Source: an uncultured Acidimicrobiaceae bacterium (lineage in GTDB: Bacteria; Actinomycetota; Acidimicrobiia; Acidimicrobiales; UBA8592). Taken from it: a DNA stretch of 24,945 nucleotides. The DNA is taken from the NCBI GenBank assembly GCA_913031515.1, contig CAJWET010000003.1:1-24945 (forward strand), in the 5' to 3' direction. Position numbers and translations under genes: made by a program. The notes under the pieces were generated by a model, which was not told where the DNA came from, searched no databases, and was given only the letters and a program-made list of their open reading frames with translations. Positions 14,640 to 23,210 of the stretch are shown one piece after another (within the stretch, counting starts at the first letter, position 1; every line of letters starts with the position of its first letter).

Positions 14640-16790
14640 TCAATATGGACTAATAACGGCTGATTCATGTTCATCGATCTTGCATTCCCACCCATCAGGG
14701 ATAGGAAGACTTGTAGTATCACTTTCTACCAGTACAGGACCGGTGACCACGTTTCCTGGTTCAAGCTTTTCCAGATCATAGACAGATGTCGTTCGGTAAC
14801 TTCCGTCCCAGTAAGCATCGCGGGTACCGAGCAGCGCTCCTCCCGGGTCAGTCTTACCTAGTTTCTTTCTTGGCAGACGCCCTCGATTTGACGGAATTGA
14901 AGCTCGTAGTCTGAAGAGGTTGATTTCAACGCCTCCAGCTGGGTACGCAGATCCGGGACCCCATAATTCGATGTACTGTTCAGTGAATAAATCGGCAAGG
15001 CGCGAAACATCCTCGTCAGAATCGATACGAAGAATAGGAATTGACACGACCGTATTCTGGATTTGCGAACCGTACCTCATCTCAAGTTCGAGAAGGTATA
15101 CAGCATCTGATGGGTCAAAACCATCTTCAGTAAGTCCTTTATGTGCTTGTTCAAATAGGCCATCAACTGCCTTGTTGTACGCTTCAGCATCTAATTCGAG
15201 ATCATTAGTTCCTGGAGAGAGCACAACCATGAGACTGTCATTTTGGTAGATATGGGAAATATCCGACACAGCGGAACCAAATGCGCAAAAAACTGGTGAG
15301 AAACGGAAGACATATATAGGACCTCCAGCTCCCAGATGGGAGGTATATCCCACCGCGTGGGTCGCTCCAGCCCCTCCGAAAGCAAAGACAGCAAAATCAT
15401 CTGGTTTATGCCCTCGTAAGGCGATATTCTTGAAGAGGTCGTTACCGGCATGACCATCAACAGTCAATTTCACAGCGGCAGCAGCTTCAGCCACATCCAT
15501 CCCGAGTGGTTCGGCAACCTTTGTCTCCATAAGCATGTGCGCCCGCTCAGCATTGAGGCCGATCTTTCCTCCGCAGAATCTATCTGGGTTGATATAACCA
15601 AGGATCAGGTCAGCATCAGTGACAGTTGGTTCACGACCTCCAGTGTCATAGCATGCTGGACCAGGCATAGCTCCGGCACTTTGTGGCCCTACCTGAAGTC
15701 GACCGGTAAGAGAATTGACCCAAGCAATGGACCCACCACCTGCTCCAATCGTACTAACTTCCAACATCGGAAGACTGACGAAAAAATTCTCTATAACAGG
15801 GTGATAGCTGTAATGTCTTGGGTTTCCATCAACGACTAAACTCGCGTCAAAACTTGTCCCACCCATGTCGGTTAAAACTGCATTTTCAATTCCATACTCT
15901 TCGCAGAGACGCGCTCCTCCCAACAAACCAGCTACGGGTCCAGATGCATATGTATTAAGAGCTGGGGTCTTAATAACTTTGCTGACAGCTCCAGTGTTAT
16001 TGACAAGCAAGATGGGTTTTGTATAGTTCCTCGCGCGTAATTCATCACTTAACGACCGGAGGTCATGGGCTACATCTCTGTGCATGTACGCACTAAGAAT
16101 TGTCGAATTTGTTCGCGGATACTCGCCACTAGTTGGAGAGATCTCATGAGAGAGAAGGACAGGCATAGCTCCGAGGTACTTTTCCGGATACAACTCATCG
16201 ATGATCTCGCGGACTTGGATTTCATGTTCTGGATTCTGGAATGCCCAAAGGAGCGAGACCACGAATCCCATAGCTCCTTTGTCAACTAGAGAGTGGACTT
16301 GCTTGATGACACTATCTTTGTCAAGCGCGCAGATTACCTCACCTGACCAGTCAATTCGTTCCTTAACCCCAGCGATCATGTCACGCTGAATTAATGGTTC
16401 AGGTTTATGAGCTGTAGCTTTATTACGAATTTCTTCCGGCTGTCGTCCATCTACCCATGAACGTGCTCTACCAATTAGGGTCACGTCTTCGAAACCCTCC
16501 GTGGTGATCAACCCCAATTTGGGGCCGGTACGCTCAATAAGTGTATTAAGTGAAATTGTCGTGCTATATGAAACCGAAGTGCATTCGTCGAGAAGCTCTT
16601 CAAGGCTTAAGTCGATTGTCTCCGCGGCTGCTTCAATGGAACGAAGCGCTCCTACCGAAACATCATATTTTGTCGTCGATGACTTGCCGATGGTATATCC
16701 ACCTTCATACGAGACGTAGCAGTCAGTGAAAGTACCACCAATGTCAAGGTCAACGGCTATGTCTTTAACTGCTTGTTTTGTTTTTGCCAT
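14640..16790 (-). CDS. Hydantoinase A/oxoprolinase-family ATPase subunit, ApcC-like
   Basis: This 716-residue protein has the two phosphate-binding loops of the HyuA family (ASKHA-type ATPase fold): DIGGTFTD at residues 16-23 and DMGGTSFD at 308-315. It continues with GAGGGSIAWV, VGPQSAGAMPGPACY and PTVTDADLILGY, and FAFGGAGATHAVG nearer the end. Such subunits use ATP to phosphorylate the ketone enol or bicarbonate. Its size (about 78 kDa) fits the large HyuA-type subunit of acetophenone carboxylase (ApcC, 87 kDa) rather than the smaller one, and it is third in the set as in apcABCDE. It starts 12 bases after the small zinc-ribbon subunit with AAGGAG upstream. It is paralogous to the 669-residue protein encoded upstream but clearly diverged, as expected for a hetero-oligomer. 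Confidence 0.88.
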   Translation of the reverse strand: MAKTKQAVKDIAVDLDIGGTFTDCYVSYEGGYTIGKSSTTKYDVSVGALRSIEAAAETIDLSLEELLDECTSVSYSTTISLNTLIERTGPKLGLITTEGFEDVTLIGRARSWVDGRQPEEIRNKATAHKPEPLIQRDMIAGVKERIDWSGEVICALDKDSVIKQVHSLVDKGAMGFVVSLLWAFQNPEHEIQVREIIDELYPEKYLGAMPVLLSHEISPTSGEYPRTNSTILSAYMHRDVAHDLRSLSDELRARNYTKPILLVNNTGAVSKVIKTPALNTYASGPVAGLLGGARLCEEYGIENAVLTDMGGTSFDASLVVDGNPRHYSYHPVIENFFVSLPMLEVSTIGAGGGSIAWVNSLTGRLQVGPQSAGAMPGPACYDTGGREPTVTDADLILGYINPDRFCGGKIGLNAERAHMLMETKVAEPLGMDVAEAAAAVKLTVDGHAGNDLFKNIALRGHKPDDFAVFAFGGAGATHAVGYTSHLGAGGPIYVFRFSPVFCAFGSAVSDISHIYQNDSLMVVLSPGTNDLELDAEAYNKAVDGLFEQAHKGLTEDGFDPSDAVYLLELEMRYGSQIQNTVVSIPILRIDSDEDVSRLADLFTEQYIELWGPGSAYPAGGVEINLFRLRASIPSNRGRLPRKKLGKTDPGGALLGTRDAYWDGSYRTTSVYDLEKLEPGNVVTGPVLVESDTTSLPIPDGWECKIDEHESAVISPY

Positions 16791-16802
16791 AACTTCGGCT
16801 CC

Positions 16803-17159
16803 TTATTGTCCTTCGTTGGCGCTGTGTTTAGCTTTAAGCTGTTCAATGTCGATTTCCATATCATGTGTGAGAGGGTGCCCCGGGGGGAGATACTCCGTAT
16901 CTATTAAAACACCACAATTCGGGCAATAGCACTCAATAATCCGACACCATTCGGGATCTGGGGCAAAGGTATACTCTCCTTCGATAATCGGTTGATGAAT
17001 GTCTTCTGGGCTTCTATCGCGTATTAAGCAACCTTCTTTATAGTTCTGAGTGGCAGCACCTAGTCCATGACTGCACTTATTGCATTCCCACACCTCTAAG
17101 TCGAGGTTGATATCAAGGTATTCCGCTACTTGAACTTTGGATGGTGTTTTATCTGCCAT
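16803..17159 (-). CDS. Acetone/acetophenone carboxylase small (gamma-type) subunit, ApcB-like
   Basis: This 118-residue protein carries a zinc ribbon of the acetone-carboxylase gamma family: Cys26-x2-Cys29 (WECNKCSHGLG) and Cys79-x2-Cys82 (CYCPNCGVLIDTEY), with the typical intervening YKEGCLIRDR...P. About 13 kDa, it matches the 15-kDa ApcB of Aromatoleum. This gene is the best discriminator in the locus, because ordinary hydantoinases and oxoprolinases lack it while acetone and acetophenone carboxylases require it. It lies 8 bases after the first HyuA-type gene, with AGGAGAGAAA before its ATG. Confidence 0.88.
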   Translation of the reverse strand: MADKTPSKVQVAEYLDINLDLEVWECNKCSHGLGAATQNYKEGCLIRDRSPEDIHQPIIEGEYTFAPDPEWCRIIECYCPNCGVLIDTEYLPPGHPLTHDMEIDIEQLKAKHSANEGQ

Positions 17160-17167
17160 TTTCTCTC

Positions 17168-19177
17168 CTAGCTGTCTTTGGATTGCAGTACGATGTTCTT
17201 CGCTCCATCGATACGGGCATTACGTTTTTGTGTAACGAAAATCGTTGTGAATTCCGATTCAATGATTGCTGGTCCTTCGACAAGGTCTCCCACCGACAAA
17301 CCTGCGGCTTCATGAACTGGAATATCCTCAAAGGCACTTCCAGTCCAAACTGACCGAGATGGTCCAGCTTCTTTGGGTTGATAATCTCCAGAAAACTCCG
17401 GACTTGCTAGCTCTGGATGCGGAGAAGGAGCCGTGGCCTTCAAGCGAACACTATCCCAGACAACTGAACTTCCCGCTCCGGAACCGTTTGTTAACAAGAT
17501 TTCTTTTGCTTCTGTCATAACACCATCAGACACTTCACCTTCTAGAGCAACATGGGCTTTAGTCTGTGGGTCAGCTTCCAATGTGAAGCCTGCCTGAATC
17601 TCATACGTTACGCTAGACGCGTCAAAACCTTCCCCAAGCATGTCTCGCTGAGCTTCCTCTTTCATACGCCCAACCATTTCATCAACGGGGACGCTCGAAG
17701 TTTCTTCGGATACTGACGTTTCGTAGAGGTGGCTAACATCCATCCGAGATGACCCATATGCACTGAAGACCGGACTCATCGGGAAACAGTATGCCGTGGG
17801 AATCTCAATCAGGTCAGCGACTGTTGAAACATGAGCGGGACCTCCACCACCATAGGCGAAGATCACATCAGTGTCGATGTCTCGCTCTTGTGCATAGGTA
17901 GTAAGGCCATCTGCGATTACTTGGTCAACAGTTTGTCGTATTTCCCAAGCTGCTTCCTCGACGGAGACGCCGAGAGGGCCTGCAATATGTTCACTAATTC
18001 CTTGACGCGCCTTTTCAACTTCGAGATTCCTACCGCCTCCAAGAAAAGTTTCAGGATCTAGATAACCCAAGACTAGGTTTGCATCGGTAACAGTCGGCGC
18101 GTCACCTCCTAGCCCATAACACATTGGTCCAGGGTATGCTCCGGCGCTCTGGGGGCCTACTTTTACTTCGCCGTCTTCTATGCGCGCTATGGATCCGCCA
18201 CCTCCACCAAGTGATTCAGCGACGATGGCCGGGACATCAATGCTTACGCCATCCACCGTTACTGAACCTTCAACCCCTTTCCATACTTCACCTACTGCTC
18301 CGATGTCGGTACTGGTCCCTCCTATGTCCAAGGTGAGACCGGATTGAACTCCGATGTCGGCACCCAGCTCATTGCTTCCAACAAGACCAGCAGCTGGTCC
18401 GGAGTTATACGTGTATGCGGCAATGCTTTTCGCTACTCGAGCTACGGAACCATTTGCATGAACCACCAGTAAAGGTTTCGTATAGCCGCGTCTCCGTATT
18501 TCCTCCTCGGCCTTGTACAAATGCCTCGCTAATCCGTGGTGGATATACGCTGAGATCAATGCCGTCCGGAGGCGGAGTCCGTCATCTCGGCTTTGGGATA
18601 CCTCACTTGATACCAGTGTCGGTAAAGAACCAAGGAAATGGCGGGGAAATTCGTTCCGGACTATATCCCGTATTTGCGACTCGGCAGCATGATTTTTGTG
18701 ACTTCCTTTAATCCCAACGACAAGGCCTCGAGCGCCCTCTTCTAGCAGTTCTATGATCTTTTTCCGTACTTGGTCTTGATCTATTTCACCCTCGATCTCT
18801 CCGGTGTCACCAATCACTACCGGAACACCTAAGACAAGGCTTCGGGAAAGAAGCCAATCGTATGCTGAGCCTTCAGCGGCTTCTCCATAAAGATCCGCCT
18901 CATGACCCTCTGATACAAGTACCCCTAAGCTCGGGCCAGTGCGTTGAATAATCGTGTTCGTTCCATATGTGGTTGAATACCGGATTACCGAAGTTTGTTT
19001 CAGAGTTTCGGTCAAACTCAGACCAAGACGCTCGGAGGCTGTCTCGAGGCAATTTAAAAACCCTTCGGTCAGATCATGAGGTGTTGTATCAACTTTAACG
19101 CTGAAGGCGCCACCGTCTTGAGTGATAAAACCATCCGTAAAGGTCCCCCCTGTATCTATATCAATAGTGATGCTCAC
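17168..19177 (-). CDS. Hydantoinase A/oxoprolinase-family ATPase subunit, ApcA-like
   Basis: This 669-residue (about 70 kDa) HyuA-family protein has phosphate loops DTGGTFTD at residues 8-15 and DIGGTSTD at 284-291, then GGGGGSIARIEDG, VGPQSAGAYPGPMCYGLGG and PTVTDANLVLGYLDP, and FAYGGGGPAHV. It is the first gene of the nine-gene operon, as apcA is in apcABCDE, and its mass equals that reported for ApcA. The start is GTG at 19177, preceded by AAGGAG at 5 bases; the ATG two bases earlier would meet a stop at once. A likely promoter and the TTTACGC/GCGTAAA palindrome lie 41-90 bases upstream. An N-methylhydantoinase or 5-oxoprolinase role is less likely because of the gamma-type small subunit next door. 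Confidence 0.88.
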   Translation of the reverse strand: MSITIDIDTGGTFTDGFITQDGGAFSVKVDTTPHDLTEGFLNCLETASERLGLSLTETLKQTSVIRYSTTYGTNTIIQRTGPSLGVLVSEGHEADLYGEAAEGSAYDWLLSRSLVLGVPVVIGDTGEIEGEIDQDQVRKKIIELLEEGARGLVVGIKGSHKNHAAESQIRDIVRNEFPRHFLGSLPTLVSSEVSQSRDDGLRLRTALISAYIHHGLARHLYKAEEEIRRRGYTKPLLVVHANGSVARVAKSIAAYTYNSGPAAGLVGSNELGADIGVQSGLTLDIGGTSTDIGAVGEVWKGVEGSVTVDGVSIDVPAIVAESLGGGGGSIARIEDGEVKVGPQSAGAYPGPMCYGLGGDAPTVTDANLVLGYLDPETFLGGGRNLEVEKARQGISEHIAGPLGVSVEEAAWEIRQTVDQVIADGLTTYAQERDIDTDVIFAYGGGGPAHVSTVADLIEIPTAYCFPMSPVFSAYGSSRMDVSHLYETSVSEETSSVPVDEMVGRMKEEAQRDMLGEGFDASSVTYEIQAGFTLEADPQTKAHVALEGEVSDGVMTEAKEILLTNGSGAGSSVVWDSVRLKATAPSPHPELASPEFSGDYQPKEAGPSRSVWTGSAFEDIPVHEAAGLSVGDLVEGPAIIESEFTTIFVTQKRNARIDGAKNIVLQSKDS

Positions 19178-19217
19178 ATGATCTCCTTAAAGATGTCTAG
19201 TGTGATGTTTTTCTCTA

Positions 19218-19233
19218 TTTACGCGTGCGTAAA
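19218..19233. promoter_or_regulatory. Palindromic operator TTTACGC-GT-GCGTAAA before the apc-like operon
   Basis: Two perfect 7-base arms flank a 2-base centre, starting 2 bases downstream of a proposed -10 and so covering the transcription start, which suggests repression. The same site (14 of 16 bases) recurs at 23214-23229 in front of the ABC importer. Confidence 0.68.
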
Positions 19234-19235
19234 AA

Positions 19236-19263
19236 ATTTAATGCTGGTTTTTCAACTTTTCAA
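19236..19263 (-). promoter_or_regulatory. Probable promoter of the apc-like operon
   Basis: TTGAAA (19263-19258) and TTAAAT (19241-19236) are spaced by 16 bases on the minus strand, in AT-rich intergenic DNA between the permease and the first carboxylase gene. Confidence 0.5.
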
Positions 19264-19275
19264 CTTTTCTTCACG

Positions 19276-20310
19276 TCAATCCTCAAACAATCGCTGGATG
19301 AGACCCGACGAAGAGACTGAGAGGATCAAAAAGCCTCCGGTTACGATCGATGGCCAATAATTTGGCCAACCCATGAGCGCTATCCCGCTGAAGGTGACCT
19401 TTAAAAATAAAACTCCGGTGAAAGTCCCCGGTATGTTAAATTCTCCATTCCTGAATGTGACCGCCCCAAGAAAACAAGCTGTAAACGCTTCTAGAAGAAA
19501 GGAGTTACCTGATCCAGCAGAGGCGACACCTGTTCGAGCCGCGAGTAGTGCCCCTGCTCCTGCGGCACACATTGCGCAAATGACGAATCCCATGATTCTG
19601 TATCTGGAAACACGGATCCCTGATAATCGCGCAGCCGTCTCGTTCCCCCCAATCGCATCAAGACGTCGTCCAGCGACCGTCCGGCTAACCAGGAAGCCGA
19701 GCAGTAAGAGAACTCCGATCATGAACCAGAGAACGAGTTTCGGTTGAAAAAAGTGCCATTCGGGCCATTTGGAGTTCGCAACATTTTTGAACCTGTTATT
19801 CGTTGGTAGATCACGGTCACGCATCCAACGGTGAACACCTACGAGAATGGCTCCTGTCCCCAACGTGGTCACAAAGGCATTAATTCGGAAAACGGTAACT
19901 ACCAGCCCATTGAATAAACCAATGACTGCCCCCACAGCTAATGCTACGAGAATAGCGAAAAAGATCGTCCAGTTTCCTGGTTCGAGTGCCCGTTCAACAG
20001 TCGGTATCGATTCTGGATCAAGAAACTCAACGGCGACTATCCCGCCCAATCCCACTGCTCCGGCTATAGACAAATCAAAATCCCCGACAATAAGAACGAG
20101 GGTAAGTCCGCCAGAAATAATCCCCAGCAGGGCACAGTTATTCAAGATCACATGCCAATTGGCCGTCGTAAAAAAACGATCAAATCGCATACAACCGAAA
20201 AAGATAATTTCGGCAACAAGAACCATGACGGGGGCCCACCTGCTCAACAGGCGTGGGTCGATTCTCGACTTATCAAATAATCGAGGTTTCTCGCTTATCT
20301 TCTCTGACAT
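19276..20310 (-). CDS. Ribose-type ABC importer permease
   Basis: This 344-residue protein has about nine to ten hydrophobic segments after a polar N-terminus of roughly 25 residues. It carries the family signature GDFDLSIAGAVGLGGIVA near residues 75-95 and a conserved GGNETAARLSGIRVSRYRI loop, which contacts the ATPase. This is the RbsC/XylH (BPD_transp_2) family of inner-membrane permeases. Only one permease gene is present, so a homodimer is likely. It follows the binding-protein gene after 84 bases containing a strong hairpin. A gap of 98 bases with a promoter and operator separates it from the apc-like operon. Confidence 0.9.
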   Translation of the reverse strand: MSEKISEKPRLFDKSRIDPRLLSRWAPVMVLVAEIIFFGCMRFDRFFTTANWHVILNNCALLGIISGGLTLVLIVGDFDLSIAGAVGLGGIVAVEFLDPESIPTVERALEPGNWTIFFAILVALAVGAVIGLFNGLVVTVFRINAFVTTLGTGAILVGVHRWMRDRDLPTNNRFKNVANSKWPEWHFFQPKLVLWFMIGVLLLLGFLVSRTVAGRRLDAIGGNETAARLSGIRVSRYRIMGFVICAMCAAGAGALLAARTGVASAGSGNSFLLEAFTACFLGAVTFRNGEFNIPGTFTGVLFLKVTFSGIALMGWPNYWPSIVTGGFLILSVSSSGLIQRLFED

Positions 20311-20334
20311 TCCTCATCTACTTTCAAGGGGTAT

Positions 20335-20365
20335 CTGGGGCGGCGAGCATAGCCCGCCGCCCCAG
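20335..20365. terminator. GC-rich intercistronic hairpin between binding protein and permease genes
   Basis: CTGGGGCGGCG (20335-20345) and CGCCGCCCCAG (20355-20365) are perfect 11-base arms around a 9-base loop. On the transcribed strand no T-run follows, so it is more likely an mRNA-stabilising or attenuating hairpin than a full terminator. Confidence 0.6.
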
Positions 20366-20394
20366 TTCACTAACTGCAATATTTACTTGATGGC

Positions 20395-21582
20395 TTAGTA
20401 GTCGTCTACAAGCTGTGAGGTTTCAAAGATTGGTGGACCATTAAAGATACCGCCAGATCCTGATTCGGGAACATCCATTCCAGGTAGCAACGTGGTAGTT
20501 GGAACCAGCGTATGCTCAGGTAGTGGTACTCCAGAGAGCGCCAACGCAAGATATTCACAAGCCAGTGCGCCGATTTGGGAGTTGGCTTGGGCAACAGTTG
20601 CCGTGAGCTTCCCTTCCCGCATCCAGGCGAACCCTGTCTCTTCATCACCGGTATAGCTAGTAGTGAGAATATCGTCACGACCAGAATCTTCAATCGCTTG
20701 AAGTACACCAGCTGCAGGGACATCCCAGTGTGAGTATATTGCCGTCACATCAGGGTGAGCTTGAAGCCCGGCTTCAGTAGCAGCACGGAAACCTTCAATC
20801 GTTCCATCTCCGACGAACTCTACAATCTCAATATTCGGGAATGAATAATTGAGCACTGAGTATCCGATATGTGTTCGGATATCAAGGGTTTCGATACCAG
20901 GCAGAATAGCTAGAGCAAGTTTACCTTCTCCACCCATTTCATAACCGATAAATTGGAACAGGAGCGCATGACCCCAGTCGTGTTCCTTGATGTCAATAGA
21001 ACCCGGTTCATCAAAGTTGTAGGTCGATACGAAAGGAGTTCCCGCCGCATTTGCTTCATCAATGATTGGCCTCATGACCGCACCTGGGTTGGAAATGTTC
21101 CAAATAGCATCGTCTCCACGTCCGAGGAACGTTTCACCTGCCTGAACCATTACAGTCGGGTCGAAATTCGAGTCGATAATATCCATTGTTCCGCCGTTGG
21201 CTTCAACGATCGGAGCGCAAATATCGGACTGGATCGTCGCTTCAGGGACCTGAAGCACTCTCACTACACCGATGGTCTTACCTTCAAAGATGCCGAAGTC
21301 GACTTCCCTTCCGGATTGGCTCTGTTCAGCGGATAACACGCCGACATATCCTTGTTCTTCACGAGGAGTGAGTCGCGTATCGCCTGAAGCAGTAAGATCT
21401 ACTTCATCACTGCCACTTTCTGTGTCACTCGAGCTATCGCTCGAAGCATCACTTGAGGCATCACTTGAGGTTTCGCTCGCTGCCGATGAAGACCCGCTGT
21501 CATCATCATCACCACATGCCGCAGCAACAAATGCAAACGCCACGAGGATCGCAAGCAATCCCATTATTCTTCTCTTATTCAT
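20395..21582 (-). CDS. Ribose-type ABC importer substrate-binding lipoprotein
   Basis: This 395-residue protein starts with a lipoprotein signal peptide; the lipobox VAAAC places the lipidated cysteine at residue 23. An Asp- and Ser-rich linker follows (about 24-62), then a two-domain periplasmic-binding-protein-4 fold beginning at GKTIGVVRVLQVPEATIQ. Features such as FDPTVMVQAGETFLGRGDDAIW, PGAVMRPIIDEANAAGTPFV and VTAIYSHWDVPAAGVLQAIEDSGR are characteristic of sugar/autoinducer-type binding proteins. The ligand is unknown. Given the co-regulated operon, it may be an aryl ketone, alcohol or glycoside rather than a free sugar (inference). The start has GGAGGG six bases upstream. The signal peptide and linker style is typical of Acidimicrobiia. 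Confidence 0.9.
   Translation of the reverse strand: MNKRRIMGLLAILVAFAFVAAACGDDDDSGSSSAASETSSDASSDASSDSSSDTESGSDEVDLTASGDTRLTPREEQGYVGVLSAEQSQSGREVDFGIFEGKTIGVVRVLQVPEATIQSDICAPIVEANGGTMDIIDSNFDPTVMVQAGETFLGRGDDAIWNISNPGAVMRPIIDEANAAGTPFVSTYNFDEPGSIDIKEHDWGHALLFQFIGYEMGGEGKLALAILPGIETLDIRTHIGYSVLNYSFPNIEIVEFVGDGTIEGFRAATEAGLQAHPDVTAIYSHWDVPAAGVLQAIEDSGRDDILTTSYTGDEETGFAWMREGKLTATVAQANSQIGALACEYLALALSGVPLPEHTLVPTTTLLPGMDVPESGSGGIFNGPPIFETSQLVDDY
21421..21481 (-). repeat. Degenerate 12-base tandem repeat encoding the Ser/Asp linker
   Basis: On the coding strand units of the type TCAAGTGATGCC recur about five times, encoding S-S-D-A/S, between the lipidated cysteine and the binding domain. Such repeats are prone to change in length. 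Confidence 0.6.
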
Positions 21583-21609
21583 ATATTATTCCCTCCATAT
21601 TTTTGGGTT

Positions 21610-23109
21610 TCATGCAGCCTCATCTTTGTAGCAGGCTTGCAAGATCTCATTTTCTGTTACTGGGCCATCAAGAATGGCCGCTACCTTCCCTTCGCTAAGG
21701 ACAAGGACTCTGTCGGCAACGTCGGCGATCTCTTCAAGCTGTGAAGAAACCACCATCACAGCTGATCCCGCAGCAGCGAGCCGCCGTAGTTCAAGTAGAA
21801 TTTCGGATTTACCGGCAATATCGACACCTTTGGTAGGTTCATCAACAAGAAAGATCTTCACGTCGCCGCATAACCAACGTCCTACGACAACCTTTTGCTG
21901 GTTACCTCCCGACAGTTCCCTGACAAGCTGCCGAGGTCCAGTAGTGCTGATCATAAGTCGCTCGATCTGTTCATCGGTTTTGGCATTTTCAGCACTGACA
22001 TTCGGTATTCTCAAAAGACCTCGAGCGAAAGAATTCAAGTGGGACATCACCGTGTTAATCCGAATAGACCTTTCGGAAAAGAGGGCTTGATCTCTTCGGT
22101 TCTCCGGCAGCATAGCTATGCCTCTCTCCACAGCATCAGAGGGTTGTGTGAAACTCAAGGTTTCCCCTGCCAACTTGATCGTCCCACTCTCAGGAGTTCT
22201 TTCTCCATAAATCGTTTCAAGCAATTCCGTACGGCCTGACCCCACTAAGCCACCTACCCCCAAAACCTCACCTTCAAGAAGATTGAAGGTAACGCCCTCC
22301 AAGGGGCCCCCTGAAAGATCGTCAACTTCAAGAATTGGAAGCCCAGGCGAATCGAGGACTTCAGATAGTGGCGAGGATACGACCTCGTCGCCGGCAACCA
22401 AATTCACAAGCGTCTGATATTCAACTTCACCTATATCGTAAGTTCCAATTATCTTTCCTGCACGCAGGGCAGTGACCCGATCGCAGAGTTCGAGTACTTC
22501 TTGAAGTCGATGAGAGACAAAGACAACTGCTGCCCCCCTTGCAGTAATTTCCCTCACAACTCTGAAGAGTATTTCAACTTCATATGATCCCAGTGCTGCT
22601 GTTGGTTCATCCAAGAAGATTACCTTTGCTTGCTGCATTGACACACGCGCTAGGGAAACGAGCCACTGGGTTGCTACCGGTAAATCGCCTACCATTGTAT
22701 TTGGGTTAAGGTCAGGGAGGAAGTCCGAAAGAGCTCGGATGGCCTGAGCGTGGAGTTTCCTACGGGAGACGATCCCAAATTTTCTAGGGAGGACGCCGAG
22801 CGCAAGGTTCTCGGCAACAGTCATCCGGCTCACAAGAGCAAGTTCTTGATGAATGAAGGCCAGTCCCAATTGTCGGGAATGGTTCGCATCATGAATGTCA
22901 ACTTCGGTGTCACCGATTTGAATCATCCCACTATTTGCAGTCTCTACACCTGCGAGAATCTTAATCAGAGTGGACTTTCCCGCACCGTTAGCACCAATGA
23001 GAGCGTGGATTTCCCCCTCTTTTACTTCAAAGTTGGCATTCTGTAGAGCTTGAACGCCCGGAAAGCGTTTCGATAAGGAAGTCACTTTAAGAACAGTTGA
23101 GGGTGTCAT
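21610..23109 (-). CDS. Ribose-type ABC importer ATP-binding protein (two ABC domains)
   Basis: From ATG 23109 the protein has 499 residues, the usual length of RbsA/MglA. The first domain has Walker A GANGAGKST (39-47), Q-loop IHQEL (86-90) and Walker B VIFLDEPT (163-170). The second has the family-typical degenerate Walker A GLVGSGRTE (288-295), signature LSGGNQQKVVVGRW (399-412) and LVDEPTKG. In the first domain the ABC signature is degenerate (GDLPVATQWLVSLAR, about 141-155). The frame is open to 23202, but GGGAGAG stands four bases before ATG 23109 and the similarity begins there. It leads the importer operon, 27 bases before the binding-protein gene. Confidence 0.9.
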   Translation of the reverse strand: MTPSTVLKVTSLSKRFPGVQALQNANFEVKEGEIHALIGANGAGKSTLIKILAGVETANSGMIQIGDTEVDIHDANHSRQLGLAFIHQELALVSRMTVAENLALGVLPRKFGIVSRRKLHAQAIRALSDFLPDLNPNTMVGDLPVATQWLVSLARVSMQQAKVIFLDEPTAALGSYEVEILFRVVREITARGAAVVFVSHRLQEVLELCDRVTALRAGKIIGTYDIGEVEYQTLVNLVAGDEVVSSPLSEVLDSPGLPILEVDDLSGGPLEGVTFNLLEGEVLGVGGLVGSGRTELLETIYGERTPESGTIKLAGETLSFTQPSDAVERGIAMLPENRRDQALFSERSIRINTVMSHLNSFARGLLRIPNVSAENAKTDEQIERLMISTTGPRQLVRELSGGNQQKVVVGRWLCGDVKIFLVDEPTKGVDIAGKSEILLELRRLAAAGSAVMVVSSQLEEIADVADRVLVLSEGKVAAILDGPVTENEILQACYKDEAA

Positions 23110-23210
23110 AGAACTCTCCCAGTGAATGAAATCCGCGTGACCCTCCGGACTCGCCACCCGAATCGGGGAAATGTCTTTCCCATATTTGCCCCCCCATGAC
23201 AACGTTCAAA

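Noticed and set aside
16803..19177. Reading the HyuA-type genes as N-methylhydantoinase or 5-oxoprolinase
   Set aside because: The gamma-type zinc-ribbon subunit and the following CoA ligase are features of acetone/acetophenone carboxylase loci and not of hydantoinase loci.
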